From: Cryptomeria japonica
Lineage: Eukaryota; Streptophyta; Pinopsida; Cupressales; Cupressaceae
Assembly (NCBI RefSeq): GCF_030272615.1
Contig: NC_081410.1
Span: 138,484,849-138,548,848, forward strand
Length of the DNA stretch: 64,000 nucleotides
Direction of reading: 5' to 3'
The notes below the pieces were generated by a model. The model did no database searches and had not been told where the DNA came from. It worked only from the letters and a program-made list of their open reading frames with translations. Made by a program: the position numbers and the translations under genes. Numbering within the stretch: the first letter of the stretch is position 1; each line of letters starts with the position of its first letter. Below are positions 1 to 11,605 of the stretch, piece after piece.

Positions 1-962
1 CAGGAGCGAAATTCTCCTTTAGGCCTAAAATCTTGTTCTTCAAAATCAATCAACTCCATCTCCAGGCAAAAACATATCAATTCATCCTCAAACATGCCTT
101 AGAAAACAAAACATAGCCAAAACCGAGAAGAAAATGAAAGCAACAAGGATTTTCGCTCTGGACCCTTTGGAAGGGTTAGGAGCGAAAATCATATTCCTGG
201 CTAGTTTCTTACCTTGGTTCATTTCATTTTCCATCAAACTTGATCAAATCAACTCGCTTGCTTCACAATCAAGACAAATCTCCATCCAATTTGGTCTAGG
301 TAAGGTCGAACTGGGTTTTCAGGGCCAAAGGAAGGCAGGAGAGGGAGATTTCGCTCTGAACCCTTTGGAAGGGTCAGGAGCGAAAATCTCCTCCTAGACT
401 GGCTTTCATCATTTCAAAGCCTAAAAACTCTCCTTCAAGGCAAAAATGTATCAACTTTCTCAATTATGCCTCAAAAGTCAACAATCTTGGTCATATTCTT
501 CCAAAACTCCTTCAATCATCATTAGGTGCATTTGCTCATCAATTTCTGAAATCACCACTTCGATCTCCTTCTGATCACTGACTCTGCTCAATCAACTCAG
601 ACCTGGAAGCAAACAGGACTCTAACAAGAAAACCATCAAACTAGACCTACCCTAACCTTAGACCTATTCACCCTCTTCTTCAACCTCACCATCCTGATTC
701 TCCTGAAAGGAAATACTTCATTAAGGCAAACTTAAGGTTCCAGGCAGACAACTAATGACCTCTCAAAACTAGGCTAGACTCAGCTTGAAGGAAACCCTAA
801 AACGAGCTTTCAGAGAGTAGCCGTAATCTAGCCATCCCAGGCAACCACTCACTCACTCAAAACCAAGCAAGCAGAGAGAAAAACTAACTAAGGGAAAGCA
901 AAACCCTAAGAAAAAGAGGGGGTCCCCATTCTGATGGGGCGATGTGTGAAATGGTCACAACA
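1..962. repeat. Right-end fragment of the palindrome-bearing LTR-like family
   Basis: The segment matches in layout the right end of the complete copy at 6641-10627. It has the same palindromic units (half a unit at 1-12, whole units at 150-187 and 349-385), a CCCCAT hairpin at 924-939, and a terminus GTCACAACA ending at 962. The left part lies outside the window. Sequence after 962 is unrelated. No coding function is supported. Confidence 0.65.
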
Positions 963-1679
963 CCTAGCAAGGCAAAAGTTGCTATTGGGGAATATATCAC
1001 ACTTCATCAAAGATTTAACTATGTGAGCATGATCTATTGATAAGCTTTAATATCATGTCGCCATTTATAGAGACTTCAATTCACAAAGCCATATAGGTCA
1101 TAAGGAGGATTATGGATAGGAACACCACTAAAATTGTAAAATTATGCTTAAAAGGAAAAATTTCTTTAGTGTTTGTGGATAAATATATGAGCAAATGTGT
1201 TGTATGCAATGGGATCACCATTTTCCTCTATTCTATCAAACCTCTACATATGGATAATTTTGAAATAAAGGTTAGAGTCCTTCCCTCTAAATTCTAAAAC
1301 CAAAGTAGTGCTATACATTTTTGGATGATAAAATTGGTAGTTGGCTGCATGGAAAATAGACATCTTGACAAGTTTGTAGCACCCCAAACAATCATTCCAA
1401 GAAATTTTTATAGTAGATGTTTAGGAAAACCAATGGCTTCCTTTTATTTTGATGTCCATGTTCAAGAAATGAAGATGGGTCGGATTCACAAAATAACTAG
1501 CATTGGCCAATGTCTTCGAGTTGGATCTCACTGTTATTTTTCTTCAAAAAACAGTGGTTTCAAATGATTACACATTCAAACAAGCTTTCTAAAGAGCCAA
1601 CAAGATTTTGGATGTAGTATATACATGTTTTACACACTAAAGTCTGTTTTCCCTATTACAATAGTGGGTTTCAGGGTAT
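963..1679. other. Unassigned AT-rich sequence, no gene seen
   Basis: Only short open frames occur here (for example 1112-1297 and 1325-1567). They show no recognisable domain or codon pattern. It may be old transposon sequence. Confidence 0.4.
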
Positions 1680-2460
1680 TGACCAAATTGGGGGAAATGG
1701 GAGGGGAGGTGCATGAGGGGTTAGAAATTATGAGCCTGCACTAATTTTTTCTTGGGCCCTTAGAGGTTTCTTTTTGGGTCCATGGTTTTATATCCATAGT
1801 ATTGTAAACCTCTTAGTGGCTTCCTATATTGATGGTCCTATAAATACTTGCACATGGATTAGGGTTAAGAACAAGTGTGGAATATCTTATTGTGTTGTGA
1901 ATGGTTGAGTTAATATAGTAAGTGATTAGTCTTTTTGCTAGGTTTTCTCCCAAAAGGGTTTCCTAGAGTGAATTCTCTTGTTAACTTGTGAGTGTGCCAT
2001 TATTTTCTTTCAACGACATTTAAGATCCTATTAGTAGCATTTCTCTAGCATAGGTTTATCAATATTTTTCTCTTCAATAAACATCCTCAAATCAACCTTC
2101 TATGTGTTCAAGGCAAGATGGTTAAGATAGGAAAAATTCTAAAGGAAGCCTCATAAGGACCACCTTTATTCCTCCAAACACACTTAGGAATATGGTCAAT
2201 TCTACCAAAGATTCAATTAGTCCTTGGTGACATATGGGTGTTTACTAGATCATATTTATGTTGAAGACCTTAGACAAGAGAAACATGTTTCTCTAGACAA
2301 GTTGATATCAAAGAACTTTGTGCTCACTACTAATATCCTTTTGTAGTTGTATGGAGAAATTCATGTTGGAAAACCACTTGCACAAGACTAAATGTCATGT
2401 TCTTTTTGAGCACTCAAAAGTTATTGCCAAAATCAAACACCCTACAATGGTATTAAAGCC
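1680..2460 (+). repeat. Possible decayed copia-type LTR with primer-site remnant
   Basis: A TATA-like TATAAATA near 1840 is followed by a block around 1940-1965 reading TTTTCTCCCAAAAGGG, typical of the R/U5 part of plant copia LTRs. At 2448-2460 TGGTATTAAAGCC resembles the initiator-Met tRNA primer site TGGTATCAGAGC, directly after CCTACA. No second LTR was found, so this is a weak call. Confidence 0.35.
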
Positions 2461-2959
2461 AAGTTACAACCTCTTGACTCAAGTGATATAATGGTGTTTG
2501 GATGTAACTCAATATTTAGAATAGGTACCCATAGCAAAATGACATCATGAACAAATCAAAATGGAATTGGGGCGATAAAGATGTGGGGTAAATGATATTA
2601 TTATGAGAGGAATAAAGTGCTAAAGTAGAGGATGACAAATACATAAATGTAGAATCTAAAAGAACCTTTTGACAAGAATAATTTATTCTAGCCAAATTGA
2701 TTAGATGTCTAGAAATATGAAGAAATTTCAAAAGGACTGTGGATCCTACCTCAACTAGAGGCAACCAAAATTCAACTTTAATTGTACTCAGGGGAAGATA
2801 TCTATCTCAATGACTCAAGTCATATTGAGAAATATGAGGCAGATAGAGTTTGGGTTTTTGGAAATAAATTTTTGTATAAATTCCATCAACATGGCTGAAG
2901 GCAGGGCTCTTTTAACGCAACTTAGATTTTCCATTTAACTCAAAATTTGGAAGATTTTC
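2461..2959. other. Unassigned sequence, no gene seen
   Basis: No domain could be read in any frame. By position after the primer-site remnant it could be a destroyed gag region, but nothing shows this directly. Confidence 0.3.
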
Positions 2960-3053
2960 GTTGAAGACTATGTTACTTGGAGACGTGTCCCTAGCCAAAA
3001 TGGGGCCATCCTTGCTTGGAAATGTTTGGAGGATGTGGGGACGGGTTGGAAAC

Positions 3054-5333
3054 TATTGTCACAAAAGTTCACCTGCTTGATGAGCAATCTTGGTCATCAA
3101 CCTTGTGCGACATTGAATCAACCTCCAAGTGTGGGACTTGCAAAAGTGAGGTTGAATCTCCGGAGAAGGCCGACTTCCTCTTCAATCTGTTGCAAGTGTT
3201 GGACTAACCCAACACTGAAATACCTATTCTACTGGCCTGACAGGGAAAAGGGAGAAAGAGGGATGCTTGAAAGAGGGGAAAAGGTTCACACCTAGATTGA
3301 ATATGATCTTCCTACTTGTAACTGCACAAGACATCAATGAAAATCAACCAAGAATATGCACAACTTCCTATCCTAGTTAGCTTCCCAAAGCATGAATGGA
3401 GGTTGGAATTCTTATGAAAATCAAAAGGAGCTGCACCTAGCTCACAGATGAAGTTCTAAGAGGGATCAACACAGTCGCACATACTCAAAAAACATACAAG
3501 AATGCATCTCAATAAAGAGGTAAAAGATATTACACAGATTATCAAAATTGAAAGTAGGCAAGATAGTTAACTTTATTAATGCAAGAGAAAGACAACATTT
3601 ACAGTTGTAGAGAAATAAGAATTTTGAAAGAGAAAAGAAAGAAGATCCTGAGAAAATTACAAAATTTTACCTTTATAGTTGAGGCATAACTCAAAATTGA
3701 ATCACAGCTGAAACCCTAACCCACCTAGGGTTAGGTTACAAAATATTTGCAAAAGGGAGGAAGATCAGGTTGACTGATCTGATCAACATAAGGGATCGGA
3801 TTGCGTGTTGAATGTCGTCCCTGAAGATGTCCTTCATCTCTTGAAAGAGTCAAAAAGGGGTGCAAGAGGAGACGTCTTTGTGCACAAGTGCATCATGGCG
3901 GCATGACAGAGCCAAAAAATCTTCAAAATGCATTAAAGAGGCATGGGGTGGCGTCTAAGATCGGCCTCAAGGTAATTCTGGAGTAAATGGCAAAAATCTC
4001 CGATGGTTGTATGCAAAAAGGATCAGATATCAGGCACCGACTGAGCACAAAAACTGCCTCGACCATCGGGTCGACAACTGCCCCTGTGTTGATTGAGTTT
4101 GAATACCAGCCATCGATCAAGAGATCTCACGCGTAGATGGACGTGTGAGACCTCGCCATGTAAGTGCGCTTAAAAGCCCAACGAAGGATTAAAACGCAAC
4201 CGTCCGATCGGGCCTTAATGAAGATCTGACGGTTGACAATGATTGACGTGGCGCCTCAGGGCCACGCTTTCTTCTGCTATTTGATCGTTGAACGGTCTTC
4301 TTACCGTGCGGGATGGCAGGGGCAACAATCCCCCTAGGATTTGGTCACCTCGTGTGGCCATCTTTGTGCATTCTTATTTGGCGTGGAATGGCAGGGGAAA
4401 ACCCCCACACTTTGCTTTTCCTTATCCCGCATGCAACTTTTGGGCATTGATTTTCCCCTGTGGCCTGCGGGATGGCGGGGAGAGTCATCTGCAACACTTC
4501 TTCTTTATCCCACAAGGTCCCTTGAGCATCCTAAAATTGCATGCGGGATGGCGGGGAAGCCATCCGCCTTACTTGTTGCTTACCCCACGAGCTTCCCTTA
4601 GGCACATTGAAATGCCTGCGGGGTGGCGGGGAAGCCTTCGTTACTCTCTGTTCTTATCCCGCATGGTCTCCGTGATTTCTATTAACTTGTCCTGTGATAG
4701 CGAGGAGGCCCCCCACATTTCGCTAAGACATTGCCTTTTGGCTAGACAAAATAACCCTCTCATTGCTCCGGAAAGCTATGCCGAAAAACCTTGGAATGGC
4801 ATGTGAGATGGCGGGGAAGCCATCCACCCTTAGCCTTGTTTATCCCGTAGGGTCCTCTGTGTGCTTTATCCTTCCTCGTGGGCTAGCAGGGAAGAGACTT
4901 CCTCACTATTCCCCCGCTATCCCATGCACAACTTCGCCCTTCTCTTTTGCCTGTGTGAGGTGGATGATATCATAGGTCGGGATCACCATCCTACTATCCT
5001 GCGACATCATTTGCTAGCTTTAGAAAATCTTGCAAGGTAGCGGGGCCCAAAGATTGAGAGGAAACCGCCAATGACCGGTAAGAGGAAATAAAGGGGAACT
5101 TGCTTGTGAATGACAGGGAACCCTCCAACCAGTAGAACTTAAGTGAGTTGACCGATCAACTCGATCAACTCAAAAATAGAATTGGAGCCCGAAAGAAAAG
5201 GTTCCTTTGCATGCTGCCAATACAGTGCACATAACACACAGGTTATGCAGGTGTGCATAACACGCAGGTTATGCAAAAACTTTGAATTTTCTCAGATTGG
5301 ATTTGTTGCTTTGTTGACAAAAAAAGGTCAACA
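3054..5333 (-). repeat. gypsy-1 3' LTR
   Basis: Direct repeat of 21769-24039. It carries a GC-rich ~75-bp periodic array (about 4300-4950) and ends in a palindrome in which TGTTGAC and GTCAACA flank an A-run (5312-5333). It lies downstream of integrase in the reading direction, which makes it the 3' LTR. Confidence 0.9.
4308..4950. repeat. ~75-bp periodic GCGGGATGGCGGGG array in left LTR
   Basis: Core words like GCGGGATGGCGGGG start near 4308, 4381, 4467, 4543, 4618, 4693, 4803 and 4878. Between them lie opposite-strand words like ATCCCGCA, so each unit can fold back. The left copy has more CpG-to-TpG-type changes than the right copy. Confidence 0.75.
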
Positions 5334-5572
5334 TTTTGGCGACTCAGAGGGGGCCCTAAGCCTTCTTAGGGCAAGCCCAGATGTCTGAAGAGTATCCATT
5401 GGGCATAGAGTCACAAAAGGAGAACATAAAAAGCGAACTTTCCTTGCATCCGTAAAAGATCAAAATTTGGCCAATCTAAAGGGACTGACCTGTGCATGAG
5501 CCCTTATGGAAAGCAAAAGAACATAAATTACAGATATTCACAATATTTACAAGAGGATCTGTAAAGTCATCT

Positions 5573-6640
5573 TTAAGCACATGCTTTGAGATGTATGCCA
5601 TTGACTACAATGGGGAGGCCATCACCATTTAGCCTGGCTAGATTGAAAGGATTAGCCTCCTTGCAACTTGTAATCACATAGGGACCACTCCATATTGCAT
5701 CAAATTTTGAGTGTCTCCCTACTTTTGCTTAGTCAGCATCCCATTTTAGGACAAAGTCTCCAACCTGGAAGGTCCTCAAAATGGCTTTCTTGTCAAAAGA
5801 CCTTTTAACCTGTCCCTGATGTACACTTAGGGTCTGCATAACACTATCTCTAACCTCTTCAAGCTCTGTAAGCTCAGCATACATCACTGATAAGGCATCA
5901 TTTTCCAAGAGCTCCAAGTGATGTGCTAGGTCTAGAGATGGCAACTCAAGGGATAAAGGAAGCCTTGCTTCCCTTCCATATGCTAGCATGAAATGTGAGT
6001 TGCCTAAAGCTCTTTTGGGAGTGATTCTATCAGCCCACAGGGCTATTCTTGACTTGAGGTGCCATGACCTCTGATTGTCTTCAAGAGTCCTCTTGATGAT
6101 TCTAATGAGATTTTTGTTGGAGGACTCAGCTAAGCCATTGACTTGGGGATAATAATTTGATGATGTTTTCAGAAACACATCATGCTGGACTGCCCATAGA
6201 CTGATTTGAGATCCCACAAAGGCCTTAGCATTGTCTGATATTTTTGTGGAAGGGGCTCCAAATCTGGTTGCAATCCCCTTAAGGAATTCAACCACTGAAT
6301 TCTCAGTTGCATCCTTCAAAGGAACAACCTCTGTCCACCTTGTGAAATAGTCTGTGGCGGCCAAAATCCACTTGTGGCTTGCACTTGATGTTAGATTAAT
6401 AGGGCCAATGAAATCAAGCCCCCATTGTGCAAAAGGCTGATTAGCAGGGATAGGATGAAGGGGCGAAGCTGCTAATTTCTCTTTGCCTGCAAAAAGTGCA
6501 CACTCCTTGCACTGTCTGACCCACTTCTTGCACTGTCTGACCCACTTGTGAGCATCACCAAATGGGTAGGGCCAATAATAGCCCACCCTTATGTTTTTCA
6601 TGGCTGTGGTCCTTGCTAAGAAATGGCCACTTGAGGGTCG
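5573..6640 (-). pseudogene. gypsy-1 integrase, core and C-terminal part
   Basis: This is the DDE integrase that joins element cDNA to chromosomal DNA. Reading from 6640 down, it starts in the zinc-binding region (GHFLARTTAM, then CKEC). The three catalytic residues follow in WGLDFIGPINL, KISDNAKAF and VNGLAESSNKN, all intact. The C-terminal domain follows (VGDFVLKW). A TAA at about 5729-5731 breaks the frame, after which the C-terminal domain continues in the same frame to a TAA at 5573-5575. A 21-bp in-frame duplication (6506-6547) repeats KWVRQCK in the zinc-binding part. The N-terminal piece lies at 10628-10800, beyond the 4-kb insertion; the two halves join in frame at HNGP/SSGH once the target duplication is allowed for. 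Confidence 0.9.
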
Positions 6641-8822
6641 TGTTGATGTGTTTTTTATGCACATGCGAACATAGAATAAAATACCTAAAGGGTACCTTAT
6701 CCTCTCTTGAATAAAGCCTCCGAATGCTGAAGATGTCGCGAAAAGGACCAATCGGGATGACTTCAAGGTTCTTTTTGTAGGATCTCTATGTGTGGATAAG
6801 CTCTCTGTGGTATGATGTGATTTTGCTGGAATCACAAGGGGACTTACACTTGACGACCTAAACGTCTGATTTGCTGGAATCACAAGATTTTACTTGCTTA
6901 GATTTGAAAAAAAGGAAAAAGGACGAGGTCGAGGAAAGGATCTAATTTTGACACTAAGAATGTAGGAGCAATGAATGATCTTTGATGAAATTCTAACTAA
7001 GTCTTGTTTTGACATCCCAGGACCATCTCCACAAGGTTAGTGCGATCTTCGGAGGAAAGCTTTATGATGTTCAGATCATCACTACAAGCATAGACACCAT
7101 CAGGCTAATGCATATCAATGAAGAAGCGACAATTGAAGTTAAGCTTAAGCTGAATGATTCCAGTTGACTACACAAGGCAAGTCTGCAATCAACAAACTGC
7201 TAGTAGTATGGATATACGAATTTCACCATCAATCAAACACATTTCTTCCACTCATCTAATAACATGAAATCAAAACTGAGAAGTATAGAGACCATGCAAA
7301 TTGTTGAATCGACCCATAGATTTCACCATTTCTTCAATGAAGTTTTACAAGTCTTTTACAACATCTTGGCAACAATCTTTGCCTTCTCTTGCTATTCTAC
7401 TCTAATTGCTATTCTATCAACTGACTATTTACTATTAGCTATTATTGACTAACTATTGACTCCCTATTCACTAACTATTAGCTTTCTATTATATGTTACA
7501 AATGAAGAGTCGGGGCTTATATAGTGCCCTCAATACCATTCAATGGCTTGGATCAATTTGAGATCAATGGCCAAGATTTTACAATGAAACCCTAATTAGG
7601 GTTTGTTACAACAAACTTAATTCTGACCAATGAAATAATTGCATTATTTGGACACATGTCTTCTCTGGAATATTCGACCAATGGATAGCCGGGGTAGGTA
7701 CATCGAAGTTTGTGCCATCTCCCATGAGTCAGGTACATTGAATCTGGACATGCTGAGGTGGACCAACCCGATTGGAGGAGTGATGACTAGGATGCCACCT
7801 TGTCTAACACTTGGTTGATGCTCAATTTGGTGATGCTTTCCTTCAAATGTTGGAATGGAAGATAGATGGAGAAGGTCGTCCTTGTTGATGTTGGATTGGA
7901 GGAGGTCGTCCTTGTCCTGGCTTGATCTTCTTTGATGAGGGTCTGCCAAGTAATTGATCCTTCGACTCCGGGGCCGCCATTTGATGCCTTCTCCTTTGAA
8001 AGCCTAACTATAAAACCTTGGAAAAATGAAGAAAGAAGACCGGATTTTGCTGGACAAGGGTTGAATTGTGGTCTTCCTTTGGATGAATTATGCCTCAATT
8101 AGCCTTCAAAAGCTTCACCTTCTTTAGCCTCCAACATTTAGCAAATTCTGGGATTTAGCCTCCAGCTTTGTAAGAAATTCGCCTCCAATCTACTAGATTT
8201 CGCTCCTTTAATGTGCTCCTCAAATTTGCATAAGAAGGCATGAATGAATGATTTGAATTTTGAAACAATACTCCTTCCTTATATAGGGCGCTCACCCTAA
8301 TTCCTGTTGAGGCCGACTTGACAAAAAGGAAATAAAATGAAATAAAACCCCCTTTTTGAAGGATGGCCGACTTGGCACATAAAGGCAAATAACAAATATT
8401 GAGCGCTCAACTTAATTTTTTCATTTTTTTTGAATTAATTTCAAAGCTTTAAGGGTGGATTTTTACATTTATTTTAAGGCTTGAAAATTAATAAATTTAA
8501 TTACAAAGGCCTCAAATTATGCAAACTTAATTTAACCTCCCCAAATGTCTTAATTTTAGCAAGTTTGGTGAAAATTTGGGAATATGGAGGTTTGATTGAG
8601 GCTTAATGGAGCTTCCTTTCTCCTTAGGCTTTGAAATATTCAATAGTGATGAAGGTCTAGGTTCACTTCAAGACTTGTTTGAACCCATCCAAGCTTGTTC
8701 ACTTGATCAAATTGAAATTTTCTCAACCTACATTTTTGCAAATTTCCACGACTTTGTCTTCACAATTTTGCAATTTGCCTTAGACTTAATCAATCAAGGT
8801 TGAATGATAGATTTTTTGATGA

Positions 8823-10078
8823 TTTCGCCCTGGACCCTCTGGAAGGGTCAGGAGCGATTTTTTCATTTTAAGCTTAATCCTTCATCATTTTGTCTTGAAT
8901 CCCTCACTCAAAGTTAGGCAATGGTTTTCCTCATTTACTCCATCCAAACTTGGTCTGTTTTTGCAAGGCAAAATAGGGGATTTGGAAATTTCGCCCTGGA
9001 CCCTCTGGAAGGGTTAGGAGCGAAATTCTTTCTTGGCTTCAAGATTTTCATTTTTAACAATCCAATTTCACTTCAAGGCAATTCAAAAGTCTCCTCAAAC
9101 CCATGCTTAAGTTTAGCTTTGCCCAAACTTTGGAAGAAAAGATATGTTTTAGAATTTTCGCCCTGGACCCTCTGGAAGGGTCAGGAGTGAATTTCACCAT
9201 TTGGCTCAATTCCTTCGCTTTTCAATGATTTCTAAACATGCCTAAGGGTTTGAATATGCTCATTCTTCCTTTCATGATGCCTTAGACTTCTCAGTTTGAC
9301 CAAACAAGGCAAGAAATACCCCTCAAAGATTTTCGCTCTGGACCCTCTGGAAGGGTCAGGAGCGAAAATTAGGTTTTAAGCAAAATCCTTCATTCTTCAA
9401 AGTTGAAACTTCTTCAGGAGGCAAAAGCAAGCTATTCTTCTTCCATTCATGCCTATGCTTTGACCTTTTTCATTGCAACATGAGAGCTATTGGGAATTTC
9501 GCTATGGACCCCTTGGAAGGGTCAGGAGCGAAATTCACCATTTTGTCCAAAAATCTTCATTTCGCATTCTTCCAAATCTTTAAATGATGTCCAATCTTCA
9601 CTCCAAGAGACCCTGCACATCACAATTTAGCCAAAATTAGTGAAAAATAAGCTCAAATAAGATTTTCGCTCTGGACCCTTTGGAAGGGTTAGGAGCGAAA
9701 TCTTCATTTTAAGCAAAATCTTGATCTTTGAAATCATCCAACTCCCTCTCAAGGCAAGAACATTCAAAAACACCTCCACACGTGCCTTGGAAACTAGGAA
9801 CTTGGTCTTGATAAGTGATAAATTGAGGTGTATAAGGATTTTCGCTATGGACCCTTTGGAAGGGTCAGGAGCGAAATTCCTAATCTTGGCCAAAATCCTG
9901 ACTTCATTTTCACATTTTTCCATCCAAACAAGTATTTTGCCCTCAAAGATGCCTAGGAACGAGTTGGTTCTAAGTTTGGGTCAAAGTAGAATGTCTTATG
10001 GAGATTTTCGCTCTAGACCCTTTGGAAGGGTCAGGAGCGAAATTCGCTTTGGACCCTCTGGAAGGGTCAGGAGCGAAA
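8823..10078. repeat. Array of nine palindromic units at ~167-bp spacing
   Basis: Each unit is a near-perfect inverted repeat of about 37 bp: TTTCGCTC, then GACCC, a short centre, GGGTC, and GAGCGAAA. The GACCC word (or its equivalent) starts at 8833, 8999, 9166, 9341, 9507, 9674, 9850, 10016 and 10052. Intervals are 166, 167, 175, 166, 167, 176, 166 and 36. Spacer sequences have diverged much more than the palindromes, although words like CAAGGCAA and CATGCCT recur. Confidence 0.9.
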
Positions 10079-10586
10079 TTTGACATTTTTAGACTCTCCG
10101 TTAGGATAATTTTATGGAATATAACATTTAAGTATAAGTTAAGTTATATTCCATATATACTTTCAGGATGTTTGAGAGTGGTTTCAGACCTCCAGGAGTT
10201 ATATTGCAAAATCTAGTTTTTGGAGGATTCTTCAGTTTTCCAGTCTTAGTCAAATTTCAGGATCAGGACATTCCAGACTTTAGCCAAATTTCAGGGCATT
10301 TGAAGATCAGGATGACATTTCAGACTTCACCACTCACCAACTTGACCTAGCTCGGACCTTCAAGAATGATATCCATTCACAAAGCAAGACACAATTAGCA
10401 ACGGGAGCAAAACCAGGCCCTAAGGAAGACTCTCAAAGAAACCCTAATTCTGGGGTACCTGCTGACTCCCCTGGCTCAAGCAAAGCCTACCATCCTATTG
10501 ATCCCTTGGCGACACTCAAAATGCAAAGGCTAATAGACAAACCCTAAACACCTAGAAAGCAAACCCCAGAAAGCAAAAAGCAGGGG

Positions 10587-10603
10587 TCCCCATTTGCAAT
10601 GGG
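10587..10603. promoter_or_regulatory. Terminal CCCCATT hairpin of the LTR-like family
   Basis: CCCCATT-TGC-AATGGGG lies 24 bp inside the element end. The relative at 1-962 has CCCCAT-TCTG-ATGGGG at 924-939, so the stem is kept while the loop differs. The role is unknown. Confidence 0.6.
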
Positions 10604-10627
10604 GCGATGTGTGAATACGTCACAACA

Positions 10628-10800
10628 GGTCCATTGTGAAATTCTTCTAGCACCTTGAGGGTCTGATCACCCTGAATGCACCTTAGCAGGACACCATTTA
10701 GGTCCCTCTTGAACAAAACTCCATCCACCAAAGCATAGGGGATGGATTGCAATCTGAGATGTCTCCTCCTAGCTATCAAAGTGAGGAGGATAGCTGCCAT
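10628..10800 (-). pseudogene. gypsy-1 integrase, N-terminal part
   Basis: Reads as the start of a gypsy integrase: a segment with YALVDGVLFKRDLNGVLLRC, then KVLEEFHNGP, where the zinc-binding domain begins. It is cut at 10627 by the 4-kb LTR-like insertion and resumes at 6640. Between this and the RNase H region (10801-10855) the frame is broken. Confidence 0.8.
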
Positions 10801-10855
10801 CCCTTAGGAAGGCAATCTTGTTCTGCACATTTTCCTGATTTTCAATGTGTTCTTC

Positions 10856-11605
10856 CTACAACAAGAGGGAGACCTTTGAATCTTTTCCAAAAGATGAACT
10901 GAACTGCTCACAGAGTCCTCTTCCCCTTACTAACCTGGTAATCTTGATGTCAAGGTCATATTCCATGACCTTAGTGATCCATCCGGCTCTCTTCTCACCT
11001 AAGTCCGTGTTGAGGAGGAAATCTTTAACGCTTGCATGTGGGACTAGGAGCTGAATCCCGTTGTTTGAGAGCATGTGCCTAAACTTTTTTAATGCTCTTA
11101 CCACTGTGATGACTTGCTTTTCCACATAGCTATACTTGAGATCATACTCTTTTAGGCCCTCATTGAAAAAAGCTATGGGCTTCTCTAACCCCTCCACATT
11201 TAACTGTGTTAGGACAGGATATATACTTGCATCTCCTCCTAAGATGTAGAGGATGAAATCCTTCTCATAGTTTGGATTTACTAGGGTAGGAGCCTGAGCA
11301 ATAGCCTGTTTGATCTGATCAAAGCCCTCCTTCCCTTCATTGGTCCATTTGAAGGGCAAATCCTTCTTTAGCATGGCTTTGAGAGGCTTAACCAAGGCTA
11401 CAAGGTTTGGGATAAACCTTCTGACAAAGTTGATTCTTCCAAGGAATCTTTGAAGTCCTTTCTTGTGACGTGGAAGTGGAAGAGACACAATGGCTTCCAC
11501 TCTTTGTGGGTCAATGGCTAGACCATCTTTGGATACAATGTGCTCAAGAAGTTTGCCTTGATCAGTGGCAAATACACACTTGTTGGGGTTCAAAGACACC
11601 ATATT
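10856..11605 (-). pseudogene. gypsy-1 RT thumb/connection and RNase H
   Basis: Continues the RT from 11562-12598 after a frameshift near 11.6 kb. The order is: palm end (SLNPNKCVF), thumb (RFLGRINFVRRFIPN), connection, then a gypsy-type RNase H with GGDAS, KEYDLKYSYVEKQ, ALKKFRHML and the tail ITRLVRGRGLCEQF. The tail wording RAGWITKVMEYDLDIK is of the kind seen in Tat-like gypsy elements. RNase H removes the RNA of the RNA-DNA hybrid during cDNA synthesis. The frame is open here, but the flanking frames differ, so the polyprotein is dead. Confidence 0.85.

Larger units (their letters stand above)
6641..10627. mobile_element. Solo-LTR-like insertion (~4.0 kb) in gypsy-1 integrase
   Basis: The element begins TGTTGATGTG (6641) and ends GTCACAACA (10627). 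Flanks are GGTCG on the left and GGTCC on the right, a 5-bp duplication with one change. No gag/pol is inside and no internal direct LTR pair is seen, so a solo LTR or an LTR-derived non-autonomous element fits best. Related partial copies are 1-962 (right end) and 12599-~13740 (left part). The right third carries the palindrome array. TATA-like words occur near 7518. Confidence 0.75.

Noticed and set aside
4288-4806. Open frames of up to 172 codons in the left gypsy-1 LTR, with counterparts at 23043-23485
   Set aside because: They lie in the GC-rich periodic array of a non-coding LTR and differ between the two copies.
134-10216. Recurring peptide DPLEGSGAKF in several open frames
   Set aside because: It is the translation of the palindromic DNA unit, appears in unrelated frames, and has no surrounding coding sequence.
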